DNA of 28,161 bases from a virus. The notes under the pieces were generated by a model that saw only the letters and a list, made by a program, of their open reading frames with translations, did not search any database and was not told where the DNA came from. Each line of letters starts with the position of its first letter. Positions within the stretch are counted from its first letter, which is position 1. Of this stretch, positions 21,500 through 28,161 are shown one piece after another. The position numbers were made by a program, and so were the translations under genes. The stretch covers positions 1 through 28,161 of the IMG/VR virus record IMGVR_UViG_3300028569_002832. One strand, written 5' to 3'.

Positions 21500-23206
21500 A
21501 TGAGCACATACGCTGCCAGCGCAAAGCAATATGCAGAACGCGTCGTCTCCAAGGAAATCCTGACCTGCGAGTGGGTTCAAAAAGCCTGCAAGCGTCAACT
21601 TGATGACCTGATCCGTTTCAAACGCAAGAGCAGCATTTACCAGTTCAACCCGGAGCTGCTCGATCGGTACGGCAGGCCCTACCGACCCGCAGACAACCTT
21701 TGTGCCTTCATCGAGCGCCTGCCTCACGTCAAAGGACCACTGGCCAGCCGGATGATTGTTCTGGAGCCTTGGCAGGTGTTCATTCTGTCAACGGTATTTG
21801 GTTGGGTCAAATCGGACGGCAAGCGCCGTTTCAGGCGTTCCTACATCGAGGTGCCTCGGGGCAACGCCAAGTCCACCCTGTCATCGGCGGTGGGTCTGTA
21901 CATGCTCGCAGCCGACCGCGAGGGCGGCGCTGAGGTGTACTCGCTGGCCACCACCCGCGATCAAGCCCGCATCGTCTTTGGCGATGCCCAGACCATGGCA
22001 CGCCTGAGCCCGGGATTTCGGAACCGGTTCGCGGTGAACGTCGGGGCGCACAACATGAATGTCTTGCAAACCGGCTCCAAGTTCGAAGCGCTCTCAGCTG
22101 AGGGCTCCACGCTGGACGGCCTGAACATCCACTTCGGTTGTATTGACGAGCTGCACGCCCACAAGACCCGAACGGTCTATGACGTGGTGGAGACCGGTAC
22201 CGGCAAGCGGGACAACTCGCTGCTGTGGGTGATCACCACGGCTGGCAGCAACCGCTCGGGGATTTGTTACGAGGTTCGAAGCTTTGTCACCAAGCTGCTC
22301 AACCGGGTGTTCGAGGACGACTCTCAGTTCGGGATCATTTACGGCCTCGATGAAGGGGACGACTGGACGATCAAGGACTCCCTCATAAAGGCCAACCCCA
22401 ACTGGGGCATCTCTGTGCGCGAAGAGATCCTGGTGCCCCTGCAGGCCAAGGCTATGCAGTTGCCCAGCGCGGTCAACAACTTCAAGACCAAGCACCTCAA
22501 CGAGTGGGTGAGCGCGGACAAGGCCTGGATGGACATGCGGGCCTGGGACGCGGGCACCAACCCGGATCTGGAGCTGGACCAGTTCTTGGGCCAGCCTTGT
22601 TGGGTGGGCTTGGACCTGGCCAGCAAGACGGACATCGCGGCACTGGTCATGGTGTTCCAGCACCCTGACACACCTGACGCATACGCGGTGTTTGGCAAGT
22701 ACTACCTGCCTGAGGACACGGTCCAGGCTGCGGGCAACAGCCAGTACGAGGGCTGGGCCCATACCGGACGCTTGTCGGTGACGCCGGGCAACGTGATCGA
22801 CTTCAGCTGGATCGAGGCCGATTTGCAGGACATCGCAACCCGGTTTTCAGTGGAGGCCGTGGCCTTCGATCCGTTTCAGGCCACACAGCTGTCCACCCGG
22901 ATGCTCTCCGAGGGCCTGCCCATGATCGAGGTGCGTCCTACGGTGCTCAATTTCAGCGAACCGATGAAGACGCTTGAAGCCCTGGTCCTGCAAAAGAAGC
23001 TCGTCCATGACGGCGACCCGGTATTGGCCTGGATGGCCAGCAACGTGGTGGCTCACACGGACGTCAAAGACAACATTTATCCACGCAAGGAGCGAGCAGA
23101 AAACAAGATCGACGGCATCGTGGCACTGATCATGGCCCTCTCACGGGCAATCAAACCGGGGGACTCGGTGGTGCTGGGATCCGACTACGAGCTGATGCTG
23201 CTCTAA
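21500..23206 (+). CDS. Terminase large subunit
   Basis: A 568-aa DNA-packaging motor ATPase and nuclease. The Walker A-like motif is RGNAKST at 120-126 and the Walker B region is CIDELHAHKT at 214-223. The C-terminal RNase H-like nuclease begins at GLDLASKTDIAAL (Asp at 372 and 378), with a later AFDPFQATQL segment and NKIDGIVALIMAL near the end. Length and motif order are typical of the HK97-type large terminase. AGGA lies just before the ATG. Confidence 0.95.
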   Translation: MSTYAASAKQYAERVVSKEILTCEWVQKACKRQLDDLIRFKRKSSIYQFNPELLDRYGRPYRPADNLCAFIERLPHVKGPLASRMIVLEPWQVFILSTVFGWVKSDGKRRFRRSYIEVPRGNAKSTLSSAVGLYMLAADREGGAEVYSLATTRDQARIVFGDAQTMARLSPGFRNRFAVNVGAHNMNVLQTGSKFEALSAEGSTLDGLNIHFGCIDELHAHKTRTVYDVVETGTGKRDNSLLWVITTAGSNRSGICYEVRSFVTKLLNRVFEDDSQFGIIYGLDEGDDWTIKDSLIKANPNWGISVREEILVPLQAKAMQLPSAVNNFKTKHLNEWVSADKAWMDMRAWDAGTNPDLELDQFLGQPCWVGLDLASKTDIAALVMVFQHPDTPDAYAVFGKYYLPEDTVQAAGNSQYEGWAHTGRLSVTPGNVIDFSWIEADLQDIATRFSVEAVAFDPFQATQLSTRMLSEGLPMIEVRPTVLNFSEPMKTLEALVLQKKLVHDGDPVLAWMASNVVAHTDVKDNIYPRKERAENKIDGIVALIMALSRAIKPGDSVVLGSDYELMLL

Positions 23207-23238
23207 CGAGACGGCAGGTGCGTTTTCTGACACTACCG

Positions 23239-24723
23239 ATGGGAATCTTCAACCTCTTTGACCGATTCAAGGCTTCCGCAAGTGATCGCTCCCCATGGGG
23301 TGATTTCTTTTTTGAGCCTGTGTCGGTGCGCAGCGTCTCGGGCATGCGCGTCTCGGCCGATTCGGCCATGCGCCTGGCAGCCGTCTATGCCTGCGTGCGC
23401 ATCCTGTCTGAAACCATGGCCTCGCTGCCTCTGGTGGTCTATCGCGCTCGGGCAGATGGCGGCAAGGACCGGGTGACGGACCATTGGCTCTACCGCTTGT
23501 TGGGCAAGAAGCCCAACCGGTACCAGAACCCGTTCGAGTGGCGCGAGATGCTGCAGGGGCACCTGGCCCTGCGTGGCAATGCCTTCTGCCAAATTCTGGC
23601 CAACGGCCGGGGCGAGATCACCGAGCTGATCCCTATCCATCCGGACCGGGTGCGAATGGAACTGCTCACTGAAGGTGACTACCGATATCGGATTCAGAAC
23701 CAGGCAGGCCACGAAATGATCCTGCCCCGCGGCGAGGTCTGGCACCTGCGGGGTTTGTCCTCGGACGGTCTGCTGGGCTTGAGTCCCATCGAGCTTTCCC
23801 GTGAGAGCCTGGGCATGGCATTGGCCGCGCAGGACTATGGCGCCCGGTTTTTCAACAACGATGCCAAACCCACGGGCGGCTGGATCGAGTTCCCGGGCAA
23901 CTTCAAGGACGCCGAAGCCAAGAAGGTATTTCGTGAGTCCTACCAGCAGGCGCAGTCCGGAGCGAACCGGGGCAAGGTGCTGGTGCTGGAAAACGGCATG
24001 AAGTTCCACGAGGTGGGCGTCACGAACAAGGACGCCCAGTTCCTGGAGCTGCGCAAGTTCCAGATCACGGACATCGCTCGCCTGTTTCGGGTGCCGCCGC
24101 ACATGATCGCGGACCTGGATCGGGCGACATTCTCGAACATCGAGCAGCAGAGCCTGGAATTCGTCATGCACACCATGACGCCGTGGGCCGAGCGCTGGGA
24201 GGCTTCGATCGAAGCGGACCTGATGCTGGACGGCGATCAGCTCGAAATCGAGTTTGACTTCGCCAACCTGATGCGCGGTGACGCGGCCAGCCGCTCGGCT
24301 TACTACCAAAGCGGCATCCAAAACGGCTGGCTCACCCGCAACGAGGCCCGTATCGCCGAGAACCTCAATCCGATTTCTGGTCTGGATCAACCCCTTCGAC
24401 CGCTCAATATGGTCGAAGAAGACGCGGCCGAGGCATTGGAATCACAGCGTGCAGCGGCAGACGGAACGATCCCATCTGACGCAGACCCCGGGTCTGATCA
24501 GGCCATTCACCAGAGGCTGCGGGGTTTGGTTCATGTCAATGCACAGCGTCTGGCCCGTCGAATCAGCAGGACCGGTGTGATCGGATCCAAAGAAGTGAAT
24601 TTGATCTCTGAGACTTTTGGGTTGACTCCTTCACGGGTTGAGCAGTGGGCCGCCCATATTGAAACACCTACCGATGAGCATGCACTGGCGCAAGCGCTCA
24701 TCGAACTTGGAATGCATGAATGA
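23239..24723 (+). CDS. Phage portal protein (HK97 type)
   Basis: A 494-aa protein forming the ring through which DNA enters the head. Typical segments are present: AMRLAAVYACVRILSETMAS, LPLVVYRA, NPFEWREMLQGHLALRGNAF, GEVWHLRGLSSDGLLGLSPI, ITDIARLFRVPPHMIADLDR, FSNIEQQSLEFV. The C-terminal 100 residues are longer and less conserved (TPSRVEQWAAHIETPTDEHA). I chose ATG 23239 (MGIFNLFDRF), usual for the family; a GTG at 23218 is an alternative. The stop overlaps the protease start (ATGA). Confidence 0.94.
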   Translation: MGIFNLFDRFKASASDRSPWGDFFFEPVSVRSVSGMRVSADSAMRLAAVYACVRILSETMASLPLVVYRARADGGKDRVTDHWLYRLLGKKPNRYQNPFEWREMLQGHLALRGNAFCQILANGRGEITELIPIHPDRVRMELLTEGDYRYRIQNQAGHEMILPRGEVWHLRGLSSDGLLGLSPIELSRESLGMALAAQDYGARFFNNDAKPTGGWIEFPGNFKDAEAKKVFRESYQQAQSGANRGKVLVLENGMKFHEVGVTNKDAQFLELRKFQITDIARLFRVPPHMIADLDRATFSNIEQQSLEFVMHTMTPWAERWEASIEADLMLDGDQLEIEFDFANLMRGDAASRSAYYQSGIQNGWLTRNEARIAENLNPISGLDQPLRPLNMVEEDAAEALESQRAAADGTIPSDADPGSDQAIHQRLRGLVHVNAQRLARRISRTGVIGSKEVNLISETFGLTPSRVEQWAAHIETPTDEHALAQALIELGMHE

Positions 24724-25658
24724 ACAAGCAACTTCTGATCTCTGAATTTTTGACCACGCCCTGGGCATTGATGCCCGAGCGTCTGCAGGCGATGACTGCT
24801 GTCCTCACCCGTTGGTCTTCTGACGTGCCCCCCAGCGACGAGACGCTGTTTCAGATCAATACGGACCGGGTGCTGCGGGATACGCGCAAACAGTTCGCAA
24901 CAGACCGTGCCCCTTCCCATACCGGAGCTGGCATCGCTGTCTTGCCTCTGTATGGCGTGGTCACGCAGCGCGGCAACATGGTCGATGACATCTCGGGGCC
25001 GGGCAGCACCAGTACCCAGAAATTCACAAGCGCAATGCGCCAGGTCCTGGCGGATGACACGGTGGGTCAGATCCTGATCGACATCGATAGCCCCGGCGGC
25101 AGCGTCTACGGCGTGGCCGAGTTGGCCGCCGAGATCGTCAAAGCCCGGGCCCAAAAGCCCGTGGTGGCTGTTGCCAACAGCCTGGCCGCTTCGGCCGCTT
25201 ACTGGATCGGTTGCTCAGCTGGTGAGTTCTACGTCACCCCGGGTGGTGAGGTGGGCTCCATTGGTGTCTGGCAGGCCCACTTTGATTACTCGAAGGCGCT
25301 GGAAGAGGAGGGGGTCAAGCCCACCCTGATCTCTGCTGGCAAGTTCAAGGTCGAGGGCAACCCATATGTGCCGCTGGATCCTGAGGCCCAGGCCTTTATG
25401 CAGTCCCGTGTGGACGACTATTACAACGCCTTCATCAAAGCTGTGGCCAAAGGCCGAGGCGTCTCAGTTGCCGATGTGCGTGATGGCATGGGCGAAGGCC
25501 GGGTGCTGGGTGCCGATGCGGCGCTTGCCGCCAAGATGGTGGACGGCATTGCCACTTTCGACGATGTGCTGGCCAAGATGCAAAAGTCGGCCGTCTCTCA
25601 AAAGCCATCGGGTGCTTCCCGGCTTGGCCGGGCACGAGCAGCCCTCGCGCTGATCTGA
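24720..25658 (+). CDS. S49/SppA-type head maturation protease
   Basis: A 312-aa protease of the ClpP/crotonase fold that trims capsid protein during head assembly. Visible landmarks: GIAVLPLYGVVTQRG, ILIDIDSPGGSVYGVAELAA, the nucleophile in ANSLAASAAYW (Ser158), GGEVGSIGVWQAH, and ISAGKFKVEGNPY with the candidate general base Lys208 or Lys210. It lies between portal and capsid as usual. The last 40 residues are short and basic, with no obvious scaffold domain. Confidence 0.94.
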   Translation: MNKQLLISEFLTTPWALMPERLQAMTAVLTRWSSDVPPSDETLFQINTDRVLRDTRKQFATDRAPSHTGAGIAVLPLYGVVTQRGNMVDDISGPGSTSTQKFTSAMRQVLADDTVGQILIDIDSPGGSVYGVAELAAEIVKARAQKPVVAVANSLAASAAYWIGCSAGEFYVTPGGEVGSIGVWQAHFDYSKALEEEGVKPTLISAGKFKVEGNPYVPLDPEAQAFMQSRVDDYYNAFIKAVAKGRGVSVADVRDGMGEGRVLGADAALAAKMVDGIATFDDVLAKMQKSAVSQKPSGASRLGRARAALALI

Positions 25659-25699
25659 CTTCGAACAGATTCCGTTTCCCCAATTCAGCAGTCCTCCGT

Positions 25700-25740
25700 T
25701 GAGGGCTGCCGACCACCTGCGACCCGTTGGTCGCGCCTCA
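25700..25740 (+). other. Stem-loop RNA element in the protease-capsid gap
   Basis: GCGACC (25719-25724) and GGTCGC (25729-25734) form a 6-bp stem with a CGTT loop; the outer TGAGG (25700-25704) and CCTCA (25736-25740) can close a larger structure around it. It directly precedes the terminator-like hairpin, so the mRNA before the capsid gene is highly structured. Confidence 0.5.
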
Positions 25741-25744
25741 AACC

Positions 25745-25778
25745 GCCGCCCCGTGCTTGCTGCCTGGGCGGCTTTTTT
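25745..25778 (+). terminator. Intrinsic terminator-like hairpin before the capsid gene
   Basis: GCCGCCC (25745-25751) pairs with GGGCGGC (25766-25772), a 7-bp G/C stem with a 14-base loop, followed by six T (25773-25778). It would end or attenuate transcription arriving from the protease gene. Because the capsid gene starts only 19 bases later, it may act as an attenuator or as an RNA-stability element. Confidence 0.6.
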
Positions 25779-25796
25779 ATTTCTGGAGCAACACCA

Positions 25797-27137
25797 ATGA
25801 GTAAGCAATTGCGCGAGCTTCAAGCTCGCAAAGCCACCCTGGTCAAGGACGCCCGTGCCCTGACCGACATCGCCGCATCTGAAGAGCGCGACATGACCGA
25901 TGAGGAGTTGAATGCCTTCAACGCCCTTAAGGCCAAGATCGAGGCAGCATCGGCTGCCATCGACCGCGAGGCAGCCCTGATCGCCGAAGAGGCACATATG
26001 GCTAACGTGGCCAATGTGGCCCATTCAGCAGTCTCCCATGGTCACACCGCCACGGTGATTTCCGTCACCGACAACCTCGAAGCCGATCCCAAGCACGGCT
26101 TCAAAACCGTGGGCGACTTCCTCAAAACCGTGCGTCAGGCGCAAAACCCCGGCAGCGCCATCGACGAGCGCCTCCTGATTGGCTCCGGTCGCGGTGCCGT
26201 CGCCCCTGCCTCTTTTGGCAGCGAAGGCTCGGCGCAAGACGGTGGCTTTCTGGTGCCGCCCCAATTCGCTCAAGAAATCTTCCAGCTCTCCCTGGGTGAA
26301 GACTCCTTGCTGCCGCTGACCGACAACGTCGAGATCACGGGCAACACCATGGCCTTCCCCAAAGACGAGACCACGCCCTGGGGCACCAACGGCATCCGAG
26401 CCTACTGGCAAGGCGAAGCCAATCCGGCCGGTGCCACCAAACCGGTGCTGGGTCTGTCTACCCTGCGCCTCAAAAAGCTCATGGCCCTGGTGCCAGTGAC
26501 TGACGAACTGCTGGACGACACCAATGCGCTGTCCACCTACCTGCCCGACAAGATCGCCACTTCCATTCGCTGGAAGACCAACGAGTCGATCCTGTTTGGC
26601 GCGGGCACCGGTCTGCCGGTGGGCTGCATGACCAACGCCACCACGGTGACGGTGGCCAAGGAGTCGGGCCAGACCGCCCAGACCCTTCTGGCCCAGAACC
26701 TGGCCAAGATGATCTCGCGCCTGCCGCCGGGTTCGTTTGGCAAGGCGGTGTGGATCGTCAACAACGACGTGTTGCCAGCTCTTTTCACGCTCATGCTGGG
26801 CAACTACCCGATTTACCTGCCCACGGGATTGCCCGTCGGGGGTATCCAGGTCTCGCCCTACGGCACTTTGCTCGGCCGCCCGGTGTTCGTCTCCCAGCAC
26901 GCCAACAGCTTTTCTGCGGCGGGCGATGTCTTGCTGGCCGACTTGTCCTACTACCAGACCATCACCAAGGCCGGAGGCATGCAAACGGCCACCTCCATGC
27001 ACCTGTACTTTGACTCGGACCTCACGGCGTTTCGGACCACGTTCCGCATGGACGGCCAGTCCAAGATCGCTGCGCCCATTGCCCCGGCCAAGGGCAACGC
27101 CACCTTGTCGCCCTTTGTCCAACTGGGCGCACGTTGA
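25797..27137 (+). CDS. Major capsid protein (HK97 fold)
   Basis: A 446-aa head protein. Residues 1-70 are a long charged coiled coil (LRELQARKATLVKDARALTD, EERDMTDEELNAFNALKAKI), the delta/scaffold domain normally removed by the protease. The HK97 core follows: DGGFLVPPQFAQEIF, LLPLTDNVEITGNTMAFPKD, LRLKKLMALVPVTDELLDDT, ESILFGAGTGLPVG, VQLGAR at the end. TCTGGAGCAA lies upstream of the ATG. The cleavage site probably lies between residues about 70 and 120, by analogy. Confidence 0.95.
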   Translation: MSKQLRELQARKATLVKDARALTDIAASEERDMTDEELNAFNALKAKIEAASAAIDREAALIAEEAHMANVANVAHSAVSHGHTATVISVTDNLEADPKHGFKTVGDFLKTVRQAQNPGSAIDERLLIGSGRGAVAPASFGSEGSAQDGGFLVPPQFAQEIFQLSLGEDSLLPLTDNVEITGNTMAFPKDETTPWGTNGIRAYWQGEANPAGATKPVLGLSTLRLKKLMALVPVTDELLDDTNALSTYLPDKIATSIRWKTNESILFGAGTGLPVGCMTNATTVTVAKESGQTAQTLLAQNLAKMISRLPPGSFGKAVWIVNNDVLPALFTLMLGNYPIYLPTGLPVGGIQVSPYGTLLGRPVFVSQHANSFSAAGDVLLADLSYYQTITKAGGMQTATSMHLYFDSDLTAFRTTFRMDGQSKIAAPIAPAKGNATLSPFVQLGAR

Positions 27138-27166
27138 TCGTCGCCCTACTCTGAAGGAGAACTCTG

Positions 27167-27616
27167 ATGTTTCCCAATGCAAAAGGCAGCGAGCAGCTGT
27201 CCATCTTGGCCACGCTCGACCCGGGCAATCAGGCACCGGGTGTCACCAACACTGGCTGGGTGTCGCTCAGTACCCACCATGGCCTGCTGGCGCTGGTTCA
27301 AACCGGCGCTCTAGCCACAGGTGCCACTGTTGACGCCAAGCTGCAGCAGGCCCAGGACACCAATGGCACGGGTGCCAAGGACGTGGCAGGCAAATCCATC
27401 GCGCAACTCACCCAGGCGAGCAACGGTGCCAACCGTCAGGCGCTCATCAACCTGCGCCCTGAAGAGCTCGATGTGAACAACGGCTTTGTCTTCGTTCGCC
27501 TCGTGGTCACGGTGGCTGCTGCTGCGGCCAACACCTCGGCGCAGCTGCTGGGCGTCAATCCGCGACTGGCCTCAGCCGAAACAGCCAACCAGGCTGCTGT
27601 AGCTCAGATCGTTTGA
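27167..27616 (+). CDS. Capsid-adjacent phage protein (149 aa), function unknown
   Basis: This protein is rich in Ala, Thr and Gln: TGWVSLSTHHGLLALVQTGA, GATVDAKLQQAQDTNGTGAK, RPEELDVNNGFVFVRLVVTV and SAQLLGVNPRLASAE. The layout suggests a small beta-rich structural protein, possibly a head decoration protein; I cannot assign a family. GAAGGAGAA precedes the ATG. It sits between the capsid gene and the head-tail connector gene, a common position for proteins of this look. Confidence 0.7.
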   Translation: MFPNAKGSEQLSILATLDPGNQAPGVTNTGWVSLSTHHGLLALVQTGALATGATVDAKLQQAQDTNGTGAKDVAGKSIAQLTQASNGANRQALINLRPEELDVNNGFVFVRLVVTVAAAAANTSAQLLGVNPRLASAETANQAAVAQIV

Positions 27617-27636
27617 TCTGAAGGGGAGAGAGGTGC

Positions 27637-28161
27637 ATGCCCATGCAGTTGATCACCCCGCCAGCGGCCGAGCCCATCTCGCTGGCCGAGGCCAAGCTCC
27701 ACCTACGTGTGGACTTTGACGACGACGATGCCCTGATTCAGGCGCTGATCTCTGCAGCCCGCCAGGCCGCCGAGATGCTGACCCAGAGGCAGCTGGTTAC
27801 GGCCCGCTGGCGCATGGTGCTCGACAGCTTTCCAGGCTGCGGCCTCATGGGGGTGCCCGCAGGGCAGACCTTCACGCTGCCTGGGCATGCCATCCTGATT
27901 CCCAAGTCACCCCTGCAATCGGTGGTGGAAATTCGTTATCTAGACATGGCAGGTGTTTCGCAAGTCATGCCCTCCGCCCATTACACGGTGGACAAGACCT
28001 GTGAGCCTGCCCGTATCACCCCGGTGTTTGGTCAGATCTGGCCTGTGGCCTTGCCGCAAATCGGTGCCGTCTCGGTGACTTTTGATGCTGGGTATGGCAG
28101 CGCAGCGGATGTGCCCGAAGGCCTCAAAAGCTGGATCAAGTTGCGTCTGGGCAGTCTGTAC
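27637..28161 (+). CDS. Head-tail connector protein (gp6-like), partial
   Basis: The window ends inside this gene; 175 codons are visible. The start LITPPAAEPISLAEAKLHLR, then DDALIQALISAARQAAEMLT, RQLVTARWRMVLDSFPG, SPLQSVVEIRYLD and VSVTFDAGYGSAADVPEGLK are characteristic of phage connector proteins that join the portal to the tail. GGGGAGAGAGG lies a few bases before the ATG at 27637. The C-terminal helix (SWIKLRLGSLY) is cut. Confidence 0.85.
   Translation, partial: MPMQLITPPAAEPISLAEAKLHLRVDFDDDDALIQALISAARQAAEMLTQRQLVTARWRMVLDSFPGCGLMGVPAGQTFTLPGHAILIPKSPLQSVVEIRYLDMAGVSQVMPSAHYTVDKTCEPARITPVFGQIWPVALPQIGAVSVTFDAGYGSAADVPEGLKSWIKLRLGSLY

Noticed and set aside
23233-24390. 385-aa reading frame on the - strand across the portal gene
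   Set aside because: Antisense shadow of the portal gene; no motif or plausible start context.
26025-27236. 403-aa reading frame on the - strand across the capsid gene
   Set aside because: Shadow of the HK97 capsid reading frame; low-complexity Gly/Arg/Val composition and no domain.
1-28161. tRNA, rRNA or riboswitch genes
   Set aside because: No cloverleaf, rRNA core or recognisable riboswitch motif was seen on either strand by eye; a covariance-model search would be needed to exclude them fully.

Overview
The window is G+C-rich bacterial DNA carrying a tailed-phage genome segment next to an accessory region rich in recombination and toxin-antitoxin-like genes. Codon use, the style of the phage proteins (HK97-type head module, P4-type primase, DUF6362, DUF6511, DUF3489 and DUF6900 proteins) and the DUF2924/serine recombinase operon suggest a betaproteobacterium, probably Burkholderiales/Comamonadaceae. 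That placement is inferred from family resemblance, not from a marker gene.

Layout. (1) 1-1473: a leftward Fic protein with an N-terminal AbiEi-like winged-helix part. (2) 1799-4495: a leftward four-gene operon in which every junction is an ATGA overlap: an unrecognised 147-aa protein, a DUF2924 protein, a large serine recombinase, and a separate small protein that looks like the ParB/HTH tail found fused to related recombinases. (3) 4573-6795: two rightward, unrecognised genes (a 413-aa protein and a zinc-ribbon/winged-helix protein) served by a near-consensus promoter whose -35 lies in a perfect inverted repeat. (4) 6804-8589: a two-gene module resembling type IV toxin-antitoxin systems (winged-helix protein plus AbiEii-like nucleotidyltransferase), preceded by a four-half-site nested operator. 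(5) 8626-11490: an XRE/HipB-like regulator cut in two by a complete IS21-family element (istA, istB, tandem 23-bp repeats at both ends, 6-bp target duplication). (6) 11586-17192: the rightward phage early/replication module (AlpA-like HTH, putative ssDNA-binding protein, zinc-finger DUF6511 protein, second HTH protein, P4-family primase/helicase, DUF6362). (7) 17373-20383: a ParB-domain DNA methyltransferase (+) and a leftward run of small phage genes. (8) 20490-28161: HNH nuclease, a probable cos region, terminase small and large subunits, portal, S49 protease, structured RNA/terminator, major capsid protein, a capsid-adjacent protein and a head-tail connector cut off by the window end.

How the parts fit. 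The right half follows the standard order of an HK97-like, probably cos-packaging prophage: early control, replication, methylation, packaging, head. No tyrosine integrase is visible, so the serine recombinase is the only candidate integrase here. The accessory block between the recombinase and the early module (two unknown genes, the AbiE-like pair, the IS-broken regulator) sits where prophages often carry non-essential cargo. The unusual material is in that block: an unrecognised two-gene cassette back to back with the recombinase operon, and a toxin-antitoxin-like pair with an unusually clear autoregulatory operator.
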